From the NCBI GenBank assembly GCA_910584115.1, contig CAJTYN010000004.1, forward strand, positions 1 through 5,141: DNA of 5,141 nt, in the 5' to 3' direction. Below, piece by piece: positions 1 through 5,141 of this stretch. The stretch comes from an uncultured Lachnospiraceae bacterium (GTDB lineage Bacteria > Bacillota > Clostridia > Lachnospirales > Lachnospiraceae). The notes below the pieces were generated by a model. It worked only from the letters and a program-made list of their open reading frames with translations, did not search any database and was not told where the DNA came from. Each line of letters starts with the position of its first letter. Positions within the stretch are counted from its first letter, which is position 1. The position numbers were made by a program, and so were the translations under genes.

Positions 1-101
1 TTGCCTATAAAGACGATAGAACCTGCCGGGATCTCGCCGCCCTCATATGTGTAAGCGCTGTTCAGCTTCCCGATCGACGGCTGGTCCCCGACATCCCGGA
101 A
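1..101 (-). other. Start of a further C-terminal beta domain, cut by the window edge (residues 1666-1698+)
   Basis: After 'VTGDNVDF' the sequence continues 'VGDQPSIGKLNSAYTY', E-G-G, 'EIPAGSIVFIG' and runs off the window in frame. The 'I-P-A-G-S-I-V-F' segment resembles the opening strands of beta domains found near the C-terminus of large clostridial surface enzymes. More modules and possibly a cell-wall anchor are expected beyond the edge; nothing firm can be said from these residues. Confidence 0.4.
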
Positions 102-3100
102 GTCCACGTTATCCCCGGTCACGCCCAGCACATCCAGTTCGGATATACCGATCTCTCTTCCGGCCGCATCTGTGATCGACAGCTTCACCGCTGATGCCTC
201 ATAACGCGCCACATTTCCTCCATTGCTGAAGTATACTGTCTGGCCTTTATCCGTCTGCGCCTGAGCAGCGTCAAAAGTCCCTTCCGCCACGTCTTTCCAC
301 TGGCCTTCTTCCTGTACGCTGAGCTTATAACCGCCGATGGACGGTCTTTCAGACTTATTCGTGTACTTAAACGCGGCCACTGTCTGTGTCTGGTTAAATT
401 CCAGGATCACTTCCGCGCCAGACTTCACAGTTCCTGTAAACGCTGTATTCAGATCGTTGTCGATCGTCTTTATGATCGGATGTTCTTTCTCCGGTCCGCA
501 TGGTATGATCTCGTTCGCCGAAGTGATGATCTCCTCTTCGTGGGCCTCTACGTTGTTCACATTCACGGTCCAGTCCGTCTTATCGATCTCTCCCTGGTGT
601 TCGATCTTCACCGGGTTGAGCTCTTTGGCCGCTGAACGGTTCAGGTACTGGTCGATCACTCTGACCTTATACGTCACGACCCGGTTGTTCATGGTGGTCA
701 CTGTGTCGGTAAATGTGCTGCTGCCGTCCGCGCCCGACTGTGCAAATCCCACTGGCTGTTCGCTCACATATCCATTGGAGGTCACGCACCGTGTGATCTC
801 ATAGCCCAGGATATCCTCTGTGGGAATATTTTTGGGCCGCAGCGTGATGTTCACTTTATTCTTATTATCCGTATCTACAGCCGCCGCTGTCCCGTCGCCC
901 ACCGCTTCCGTCAGGCTGTCTGTACTCAGAGAGCTTCCGCTGTGGGTCAGGCGGTATACGCGGGCGTCGTCATTCGCATAGAAGATCGCCCTCGTCTCTT
1001 TTTCAAATTGTCCCGCATAGGCGATGGTGCCCGCATCCGGGGTCATCCCCCAGCGTTCAAAAAATTCAAGGATATCCTTCTGAGCCGCCGCGCAGGCCAG
1101 GCGCATCAGTTTCTGATCTGAGTCGCCAGTCAACGTGAGCGCAACATTCCCCGGAGCCGGAGCCTTGGATGGCGTCCTGGCGTAGGTGTCCACCCTCGCG
1201 AAGAACAGGTTCTCAAGCTGCTGGTCATAATCCTCGTATGTCTTGTAATTATAGCCATCGTCATAGGCCAGATGGAGCTGCCAGTACAGGCCGAGCTGGG
1301 TAAATACATTGTTCGCACGGCCTTTCGTGCCGGACGTTACTTTATCGTAGACATTCTTGTACTGGAACCGCACGCTGTCATTGGTGTCCTTCGCCTGAGC
1401 GAGCACGGAGAAATAATTGTTGGTGATCTCCGCAATGGCGTACGCGCCCTGGTTGATGTCGTGACCGATCTCGTGGGCGATGCCCCAGCCGAAATACTGG
1501 CCGCTCACATGCTTCCCATCCGCATCGGTCTGCACAGACCTGCCTGTGATCATGCCCGGCGCGGAACCGTACTCGATCCCGATATGGTTGCCGCCGGCGT
1601 ACATGAATGCGCCCGCGAACATCCTCTGGTAGCGGATGTTCAGATGCCTCTTAGGGATCTGGTCTTTTGCATCTGCCGCGTTCTTGTTCAGTCCTTTATG
1701 CTGGTAGAACAGATACATCATCTCTTCCATGGCGTCCATGGATCTTACGATATTCTGGGCTTTCTCTTGGGGCGTTCCCGATCCGGCGCCGGCCAGGATC
1801 TGCTTCGCCGGAAGTGACAGCATCATGGTATCCAGCAGGATATCCGTCGCGCCCAGTATACAGTTTTTCTCATCATAATCAACATCCGTCAGCTGGTTTT
1901 CGGAAACCTGGTGGCATTCGCTGTGTGCCTGCGGCATCTTCTCCACATAAGGAGTCAGCGCATTTACATATTCTTCCGCCCTCTTCTGTTTCTCCGCCGC
2001 GTCGGTGACTTTATACAGATCCAGGACCGGGACCTCTGTCCCGCCTTCTACGCGGACCGCATAGTCGTCGTTCGCGCTGCCGCCCTCATATTTTACATAC
2101 AAGGCGCCGCCTGTTTCAGCTTCACCTGTGGAAGCCGGTGTGGAGATGTTGATCTCATTTCTTCCGATCTTCAGATCCGTTGATGTATAATAAGTCACAC
2201 CATTGGACTCTGCGTGGTACTGGGTGGCCACCAGCTTCAGCCTCGTGTTGTCCCCTGTACTCATGTCCTTATGACCCACATAGACGTTCAATCTCTCGCC
2301 CGCGGCGGCGGTCACGCCCAGAGGCTGCCATGCGTTTAAGCCAGGGCCTGCAAAACCGCGTCCCACATCTCCTGTGATGATGCTCCTGTGAATCTTCACA
2401 GGTCTGCTCAAGTCTACCGCATCCAGGATATCCTGGGCAGTCTGCAGTTCTCTCTCCAGCAGGACCTTATCCGGATGGTACTCCCCGCTCACGGGATCTG
2501 CTGTGTTCAGCCGTTCGCGGAGCTCGTCGATCCTGGCCTGGATCTGTTCATCCGTCGTCGACTCCGACCTCAGGACAGTGTGCAGGTCATCCTGGTAGAG
2601 GGCCATGATGTCGTCTTCCAAGGGATCGTAATAATAGAAATTGACTTCGGATACGGTGATGAGCCTGGTATAGCCTGTCGTCAATCCGATGTTTATCTTT
2701 TTCACCGCAGTGGCGCCGGGAAGCTGCATGAAGAAATATCTCTTTCCATCTGCATCAGCCTTTGTCTGCACAGATAATCCCACGGATCTCTTTGTTCCAT
2801 TTCCATCCCAATACGTCACATACGCCTTGTTCATGCTACTCTTTTCAGCTTCCGCTGACTGGAAGGCTATGTTCTGGATCTCATATTCCTGATCGAACTC
2901 ATAGGTGAGTCCCCATGCTCCCGTATGATAATTCACACCCATATCCCAGTCCTCAAGGCGGAAATATGATCCATGGTCATTATCCACAGTCCCGAATATG
3001 GTATTCCCTTCCGCGTCCAGAGGACTCTCTCTCATTTCTCCGACTCCTCCGCCCGAGACCGCGTTTATGATCCGGCTGCTCACACTCTTTTCCCCGGCCT

Positions 3101-5096
3101 CGTTGAGCCGTTTATATCTGGGCATCTTCGCCGGATCCATGTCGATGGTCGTCGTCTTTCTCACCAGGGATCTAGGCCCTTCGCCTATGCCGTTGACGCC
3201 CGACACGCAGACTTCATACTCTACTCTAGTCTCCAGGTCGGAAATGGTGTAGCTGGTGCCGTCTACTGGTATGGCCGGACGATATTCCGTCTCGCCTGCC
3301 TTCTTATAATAGAGCTTATAGCTGTCCGTGCCCTTCATCTTCTTCCAGGAAGCCGTGATGGCCTTATACTTGGGCGTGAGGCTCAAGTTATCCGGCGCGT
3401 CCGGCAATCTGTTCGCCCGCGGGCTGGCGATCACTTCCTGGCTGTATTCGCTGCGCCACTCGCCGTTTACGGCCCGCACTTTCGCCACGTAATCCTCACC
3501 ATCTACGATCTGCTCGGTCCCCATGGACATCACTCGCAGGGTGTTTCCCGTCACCTGCGTAACGAAGGGGTCATCCATATCTTTTTTCAGCGCGATCCAG
3601 ACTTCGTATCCGGTCACATTGACGCAGGGTTTCCAGTTCAACGTAAATTCCTGGCTGCCGTTCTCAACAGTCAGACCCTGCGGGATATCCTTCTGCGGTT
3701 CAGGAATGCGGTCCGCCATATTGCCGATGAACTCGACTTTGGAGATCTCCGCCAGGTTGTTGTTCTTTCTTACGCCCATGATCCTTATCTTCACTTTTTT
3801 GACCGGGACCTGTGCGCCCAGATCCAGGCAGATGTCGCCGCTCACCGGGTCTTTGGACACTGTGGCGCCCAGAGCCTGCGCCGCCGTGCTCTTTAACATA
3901 TAATGGATGCCTTCTTCCGCCTGCTGCTCACCATAGGGCACGGTGACAGACTGCTCCTGGCCATTCTCTTCATATGTAATGTCCAGTTCCGCCTGGGTGA
4001 TGGCATTGTCCGAGTCCTGCCTGATCACAACGCCGCCCACAGGAAGGTTTTTCTGTGCATCCAGACCGAACTCCACTTCCACCGGGTTATCTGGGGTGAT
4101 GGCCGCGTTATCAGACGTGGACAGCTTCACTCGGCCGCCCTGCTCTTTAAGGAGGTCTTCCACATTTCCTTCAGCAACATATCCTCTGTTCTGGCTTATG
4201 GATACCGCATCCGCAGGCACCACGGTCTCCACGGTGGATTTCACATCCGGCTCTTTATAACTCTTTGCAAAGTATTCCAGATCCGCCAGGTCCGTCTGAT
4301 CGTCGCCCTTTAGATCTGTATACAGGCCGTCCCCGGGTTTCCCGTCCAGAACGTCCACCAGCCTGTCTTTATCCGCGTCGTCGATCTTGCCATTGCCGTC
4401 CACATCACCGATCCGGATGATGCCCGGATGGGCGCCATCGCCGATGCTCACCGGTCCGGTCATGATCTGTATCCGGTTCAGCATGGAGTCATTCACCGGG
4501 ATCTTCTGCGTATAGTCCGCATATCCCGCCGCAGTCACCGTGACTGTATACTCCTGCAGGGACAGATCTCTGAACAGGGCGCTGACCTGAGCCGGCTTTG
4601 CCGATCCGCCCTCCCCCGCAGCGACGGAAGCCTCTAACTGAACCTTCTGCTCCTGTACCTGCGCGTCCGCCCCTGAGACTTTTATCGTAAATTCAATGGG
4701 TTTCATCACATCCAGGGCTGAAACGATGACCGCTTCGATCTGGCCCCGTTCCTCCGCCCGGGGTTCCAGAGCCTGATCCTCGTTCACAGCGTCGTCCAGC
4801 GTTTTTTCTGACGCGTTCGTTTCATCCTCAGAAATGCTGGGCGCCTGGATCTCCTTTGGTCCTTCTGTCGGATCCGGCCATCCGGACTCTTCCACCCCGC
4901 TGACAGCAGCGGATGGATCTTCCTGATCCGGCTCTTCCCCTTTTTGGTCTGTTGCCTGCCCGTCGTCCGCTGTTTCCGTTCCGACTATCTGCTGTTCGTT
5001 CTCAGAGACCGGAAGTTCCATTCCCAACGCGCTGGCCTGCGCACAGGGCGCCAGGACCAGAGCAGCGGCAAGCAGACATGAAATGATCCGCTTCAT
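1..5096 (-). CDS. Secreted multi-modular M60-family (enhancin-like) zinc metallopeptidase with dockerin, fn3 and galactose-binding modules; C-terminus beyond window
   Basis: One uninterrupted minus-strand frame of 1,698 codons runs from the ATG at 5094-5096 to the left edge. No stop occurs, so the gene is 3'-truncated by the window. The start follows a well-spaced AAGGAG and opens directly into a signal peptide; the next Met (residue 26) would lose it. The catalytic signature is HEIGH at residues 1208-1212 with Glu1223 ten residues after the second His, which fits the M60 pattern HEXXH(8-24)E. Upstream, 'GLNAWQPLGVTAAAGE' (919-934) resembles the conserved N-terminal part of M60 domains. The flanks carry a dockerin-like pair, two fn3 modules, an Ig/fn3-like module and three discoidin-like beta-sandwiches. 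Characterised M60 members cleave O-glycosylated proteins such as mucins next to glycosylated Ser/Thr; that this protein does so is inference. The protein is predicted to be exported. Whether it ends in an LPXTG or other anchor cannot be seen. The family call is confident; the substrate is not. Confidence 0.93.
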   Translation of the reverse strand, partial: MKRIISCLLAAALVLAPCAQASALGMELPVSENEQQIVGTETADDGQATDQKGEEPDQEDPSAAVSGVEESGWPDPTEGPKEIQAPSISEDETNASEKTLDDAVNEDQALEPRAEERGQIEAVIVSALDVMKPIEFTIKVSGADAQVQEQKVQLEASVAAGEGGSAKPAQVSALFRDLSLQEYTVTVTAAGYADYTQKIPVNDSMLNRIQIMTGPVSIGDGAHPGIIRIGDVDGNGKIDDADKDRLVDVLDGKPGDGLYTDLKGDDQTDLADLEYFAKSYKEPDVKSTVETVVPADAVSISQNRGYVAEGNVEDLLKEQGGRVKLSTSDNAAITPDNPVEVEFGLDAQKNLPVGGVVIRQDSDNAITQAELDITYEENGQEQSVTVPYGEQQAEEGIHYMLKSTAAQALGATVSKDPVSGDICLDLGAQVPVKKVKIRIMGVRKNNNLAEISKVEFIGNMADRIPEPQKDIPQGLTVENGSQEFTLNWKPCVNVTGYEVWIALKKDMDDPFVTQVTGNTLRVMSMGTEQIVDGEDYVAKVRAVNGEWRSEYSQEVIASPRANRLPDAPDNLSLTPKYKAITASWKKMKGTDSYKLYYKKAGETEYRPAIPVDGTSYTISDLETRVEYEVCVSGVNGIGEGPRSLVRKTTTIDMDPAKMPRYKRLNEAGEKSVSSRIINAVSGGGVGEMRESPLDAEGNTIFGTVDNDHGSYFRLEDWDMGVNYHTGAWGLTYEFDQEYEIQNIAFQSAEAEKSSMNKAYVTYWDGNGTKRSVGLSVQTKADADGKRYFFMQLPGATAVKKINIGLTTGYTRLITVSEVNFYYYDPLEDDIMALYQDDLHTVLRSESTTDEQIQARIDELRERLNTADPVSGEYHPDKVLLERELQTAQDILDAVDLSRPVKIHRSIITGDVGRGFAGPGLNAWQPLGVTAAAGERLNVYVGHKDMSTGDNTRLKLVATQYHAESNGVTYYTSTDLKIGRNEINISTPASTGEAETGGALYVKYEGGSANDDYAVRVEGGTEVPVLDLYKVTDAAEKQKRAEEYVNALTPYVEKMPQAHSECHQVSENQLTDVDYDEKNCILGATDILLDTMMLSLPAKQILAGAGSGTPQEKAQNIVRSMDAMEEMMYLFYQHKGLNKNAADAKDQIPKRHLNIRYQRMFAGAFMYAGGNHIGIEYGSAPGMITGRSVQTDADGKHVSGQYFGWGIAHEIGHDINQGAYAIAEITNNYFSVLAQAKDTNDSVRFQYKNVYDKVTSGTKGRANNVFTQLGLYWQLHLAYDDGYNYKTYEDYDQQLENLFFARVDTYARTPSKAPAPGNVALTLTGDSDQKLMRLACAAAQKDILEFFERWGMTPDAGTIAYAGQFEKETRAIFYANDDARVYRLTHSGSSLSTDSLTEAVGDGTAAAVDTDNKNKVNITLRPKNIPTEDILGYEITRCVTSNGYVSEQPVGFAQSGADGSSTFTDTVTTMNNRVVTYKVRVIDQYLNRSAAKELNPVKIEHQGEIDKTDWTVNVNNVEAHEEEIITSANEIIPCGPEKEHPIIKTIDNDLNTAFTGTVKSGAEVILEFNQTQTVAAFKYTNKSERPSIGGYKLSVQEEGQWKDVAEGTFDAAQAQTDKGQTVYFSNGGNVARYEASAVKLSITDAAGREIGISELDVLGVTGDNVDFRDVGDQPSIGKLNSAYTYEGGEIPAGSIVFIG
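102..584 (-). other. Galactose-binding-like (F5/8 type C) module 3 (residues 1505-1665)
   Basis: Best example of a discoidin fold in the protein: 'TIDNDLNTAFTGTVKSGAEV' with the D-N-D-L-N-T-A-F loop expected near the ligand site, then 'ILEFNQTQTVAAFKYTN', 'SIGGYKLSVQEEGQWKDVAE' G-T-F, 'GQTVYFSNGGNVARYEASAV' and the closing 'GREIGISELDVLG'. The order (D-G-N-x-x-T-x-W-like loop, hydrophobic strand, 'Y-x-L-S-x-Q...W', 'A-R-Y', 'I-S-E-L') matches F5/8 type C / CBM32 modules. It probably binds host or mucin glycans, but the ligand cannot be read from sequence. Confidence 0.75.
600..866 (-). other. Ig-like / fn3-like module after the peptidase (residues 1411-1499)
   Basis: The segment reads as a seven-strand beta domain: 'KVNITLRPKN' (1414-1423), 'ILGYEITRCV' (about 1429-1438), 'STFTDTVTTMNNRVVTYKVR' and 'VIDQYLNRSAAKELNPVKIE'. 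The 'GYEI-R' strand and the 'Y-K-V-R-V-I-D' strand resemble fn3 strands C and F, but strand B lacks the usual Trp. It probably acts as a spacer between the catalytic domain and the third galactose-binding module. Confidence 0.6.
1017..2399 (-). other. M60-like metallopeptidase catalytic region (residues about 900-1360)
   Basis: The region opens with 'GLNAWQPLGVTAAAGERLNV' and 'YVGHKDMSTGDNTRLKLVAT', a beta-rich N-terminal lobe typical of M60 proteins. It continues through a helical segment ('NIVRSMDAMEEMMYLFYQHK') and an aromatic/Gly stretch ('RMFAGAFMYAGGNHIGIEYG') to the active site. After the active site come 'NNVFTQLGLYWQLHLAYDDG' and 'KDILEFFERWGMTPD' (1340-1354), the usual closing helices. 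All parts expected of an active enzyme are present with no breaks. Boundaries are approximate. M60 enzymes with known activity are O-glycopeptidases; baculoviral enhancins of the same clan degrade insect mucin. Confidence 0.88.
1428..1475 (-). other. M60 zinc-binding / catalytic motif HEIGH(X10)E (residues 1208-1223)
   Basis: His1208 and His1212 are the predicted zinc ligands, Glu1209 the general base and Glu1223 the third ligand, giving the gluzincin layout HEXXH(X10)E. The spacing lies inside the 8-24 residue window described for M60. The sequence between is 'DINQGAYAIA'. No substitution is seen at any expected catalytic position, so an active peptidase is predicted. Confidence 0.9.
2400..2627 (-). 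other. Helical connector (residues 824-899)
   Basis: This segment looks alpha-helical: 'LEDDIMALYQDDLHTVLR', then 'DEQIQARIDELRERLNT', then 'DKVLLERELQTAQDILDAV'. It is rich in Glu, Asp, Leu, Gln and Arg with helix-compatible hydrophobic spacing. It joins the second galactose-binding module to the M60 region and may pack on the catalytic domain. I recognise no separate family in it. Confidence 0.6.
2628..3119 (-). other. Galactose-binding-like beta-sandwich module 2 (residues 660-823)
   Basis: Features typical of discoidin-like modules are 'TVDNDHGSYFRLEDWDMG' (about 711-728), 'GLTYEFDQEYEIQNIAFQSA' (about 735-754), 'AYVTYWDGNG' (about 760-769) and the terminal strands 'VKKINIGLTTGYTRLITVSE' followed by V-N-F-Y-Y-Y-D. 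The early aromatic-rich loop and the closing 'I-T-V-S-E-V-N-F-Y' strand are where F5/8 type C folds keep ligand-facing and closing residues. It lies directly before the helical connector to the peptidase and may position glycan substrate for it. The ligand is unknown. Confidence 0.6.
3144..3407 (-). other. Fibronectin type III module 2 (residues 564-651)
   Basis: A clear fn3 module: 'LPDAPDNLSLTPKYKAITAS' then W-K-K, 'DSYKLYYKKAGETEYRPA', 'TSYTISDLETRVEYEVCVSG' and 'VNGIGEGPRS'. Strand B has the Trp, strand C is 'YKLYYK', the 'Y-T-I-S-D-L' E-strand is present, and strand F has 'Y-E-V-C-V-S-G-V-N'. It follows the first fn3 module after a four-residue linker, so the two form a tandem rod. The two copies are too different in sequence to be a recent duplication. 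Confidence 0.85.
3420..3701 (-). other. Fibronectin type III module 1 (residues 466-559)
   Basis: The module opens with a Pro-containing first strand ('IPQGLTVENG', 471-480), followed by Trp488 in 'FTLNW', then 'VTGYEVWIAL' (about 494-503) and 'DYVAKVRAVNGEWRSEYSQ' (about 535-553). The Trp in strand B, the 'GYEV' strand C and the 'Y-x-A-K-V-R-A-V-N' strand F are hallmark fn3 positions. These modules usually act as spacers between catalytic and binding domains in extracellular bacterial enzymes. Confidence 0.8.
3702..4250 (-). other. Galactose-binding-like (discoidin-type) beta-sandwich module 1 (residues 283-465)
   Basis: The region is beta-rich and ends with a pattern typical of discoidin-like modules: 'VPVKKVKIRIMG' (about 430-441), then 'NNNLAEISKVEFIG' (about 444-457). 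The 'K-V-K-I-x-I ... L-A-E-I-S-x-V-E-F' ending matches the last strands of F5/8 type C or CBM32-like folds. It begins with a strand and 'DLLKEQGGRVKLSTSDNAAI' near 325-344. Such modules bind terminal galactose, GalNAc or related sugars in many glycan-targeting enzymes, but ligand residues cannot be assigned here. It may be a structural sandwich without sugar binding. Confidence 0.55.
4254..4412 (-). other. Dockerin type I-like EF-hand pair (residues 229-281)
   Basis: The first calcium loop is canonical: D231-x-D233-x-N235-G-x-x-D239-x-x-D242, followed by a helix ('DADKDRLVDVLDG'). The second loop starts 30 residues later at D261, with D265, D269 and D272 in register, but Lys263 replaces the usual Asp/Asn at loop position 3 and Asp266 the usual Gly at position 6. 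A second helix follows ('LADLEYFAKSY'). Dockerins bind cohesins or mediate intramolecular contacts. In non-cellulosomal clostridia they link glycan-degrading enzymes into surface or secreted complexes. Placement near the N-terminus, before the catalytic domain, is less usual than a C-terminal dockerin. Confidence 0.82.
4458..4742 (-). other. Small N-terminal beta domain (residues 119-213), Ig-like or carboxypeptidase-regulatory-like
   Basis: The segment alternates hydrophobic and polar residues as a beta-sandwich does: 'IEFTIKVSG' (134-142), then a Gly/Ala-rich loop near 158-166, then 'LQEYTVTVTAAGYADYTQKI' (180-199). The pattern 'Y-T-V-T-V-x-A-x-G-Y-x-x-Y' is typical of transthyretin-like or carboxypeptidase-regulatory-like beta domains that sit next to dockerin-like modules. 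The fold call rests on this pattern alone; it could be another Ig-like module. Confidence 0.5.
4743..5027 (-). other. Acidic low-complexity linker (residues 24-118)
   Basis: After the signal peptide come about 95 residues rich in Glu, Asp, Ser, Thr, Pro, Gly and Gln, with roughly 28 acidic residues against 5 Lys/Arg and almost no aromatics. It has no recognisable fold and is probably a disordered spacer. Such linkers are common just inside the mature N-terminus of large clostridial surface proteins. It could be variable between strains. Confidence 0.7.
5028..5096 (-). other. Sec-type signal peptide (residues 1-23)
   Basis: The protein starts MKRIISCLLAAALVLAPC: a short basic n-region (Lys2, Arg3), then a hydrophobic Leu/Ala/Val core, then a small-residue c-region. 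Ala-X-Ala sites end at Ala21 and at Ala23, so signal peptidase I cleavage after one of these is likely. Cys18 follows L-A-P, but Pro at position -1 does not fit a lipobox, so a lipoprotein is unlikely. This places the whole protein outside the membrane. Confidence 0.9.
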
Positions 5097-5102
5097 ACTC
5101 CT

Positions 5103-5108
5103 CTCCTT
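5103..5108 (-). promoter_or_regulatory. Ribosome binding site of the M60 gene
   Basis: On the minus strand AAGGAG lies six bases before the ATG, within the purine-rich run AAAGGAGAGGAGT. The match to the 16S anti-Shine-Dalgarno is strong and the spacing near optimal for a Gram-positive host. This decides the start at 5094-5096. No -10/-35 promoter can be identified in the short remaining upstream sequence. Confidence 0.88.
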
Positions 5109-5122
5109 TCTTTTTGAAGCCT

Positions 5123-5141
5123 TGGGGATCTTCCATCCCCA
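5123..5141 (-). repeat. Short perfect hairpin upstream of the RBS
   Basis: TGGGGAT and ATCCCCA form a 7-bp inverted repeat around a 5-base loop, about 27 bases before the start codon. In the sense of the gene it is followed by an A-rich stretch, not a T-run, so it is not an intrinsic terminator for minus-strand transcription. It could be a 5' UTR stem, or part of a terminator for a gene entering from the right, which the window edge hides. The stem may extend beyond 5141. Confidence 0.45.

Noticed and set aside
337..804. Plus-strand open frame of 155 codons with hydrophobic, membrane-like stretches
   Set aside because: The opposite strand encodes the Ig-like and F5/8 type C modules without interruption. 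Hydrophobic residues arise as complements of Asp/Asn/Glu/Lys codons, and no Shine-Dalgarno is evident.
1130..1318. Minus-strand 62-codon frame in a different register from the main gene
   Set aside because: It overlaps the main frame completely, is Arg/Ser/Thr-rich and shows no domain or independent start signal.
1272..1817. Plus-strand open frame of 181 codons across the M60 active site region
   Set aside because: The minus strand here encodes the HEIGH motif and surrounding catalytic helices, so the sense gene is certain and this frame is antisense noise.
2973..3896. A plus-strand open frame of 307 codons, antisense to the M60 gene
   Set aside because: It lies wholly inside the minus-strand gene, which reads as recognisable fn3 and galactose-binding modules in this stretch. 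The plus-strand protein is His/Arg-rich with no recognisable domain. I treat it as a codon-bias shadow.
5043..5096. Lipoprotein signal ending at Cys18
   Set aside because: The residues before Cys18 are L-A-P; Pro at -1 does not fit a lipobox, and good Ala-X-Ala sites follow at residues 19-23.
1..5141. A novel multi-gene system, CRISPR array, mobile element or RNA gene
   Set aside because: A single continuous coding frame fills 5096 of 5141 bases. I saw no tandem direct repeats with spacers, transposon ends, tRNA-like or rRNA-like sequence.

Overview
The window is filled by one very large gene on the minus strand. It starts at an ATG at 5094-5096 and stays open, without a stop or frameshift, to the left edge. 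I read 1,698 codons plus two bases of the next, so the 3' end of the gene lies outside the window. I see no second gene, RNA gene, mobile element or CRISPR array.

The product is a secreted, multi-modular metallopeptidase of the M60 (enhancin-like / M60-like) family. From the N-terminus it has: a Sec signal peptide (about residues 1-23); an acidic, probably disordered linker (24-118); a small beta domain (119-213); a dockerin-like EF-hand pair (229-281); a galactose-binding-like beta-sandwich (283-465); two fibronectin type III modules (466-559 and 564-651); a second galactose-binding-like module (660-823); a helical connector (824-899); the M60 catalytic region with HEIGH at 1208-1212 and a distal Glu at 1223 (about 900-1360); an Ig/fn3-like module (1411-1499); a third galactose-binding (F5/8 type C-like) module (1505-1665); and the start of a further beta domain cut by the window edge. 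Characterised M60 enzymes are zinc peptidases that cut O-glycosylated proteins such as mucins. Carbohydrate-binding and protein-interaction modules are the usual company of such a catalytic domain, so mucin or host glycoprotein degradation at or outside the cell surface is the best inference.

Upstream of the start, 5097-5141 holds a strong Shine-Dalgarno sequence and a short perfect hairpin.

The signal peptide, strong purine-rich ribosome binding site, dockerin plus fn3 plus discoidin-like architecture and moderately GC-rich codon use suggest a Gram-positive gut Firmicute, probably of the Clostridia (Lachnospiraceae-like). This is inferred from protein style only; no taxonomic marker is present. 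The plus-strand open frames are antisense shadows of the large gene. I found no convincing new type of system; the interest lies in the architecture of this one protein.
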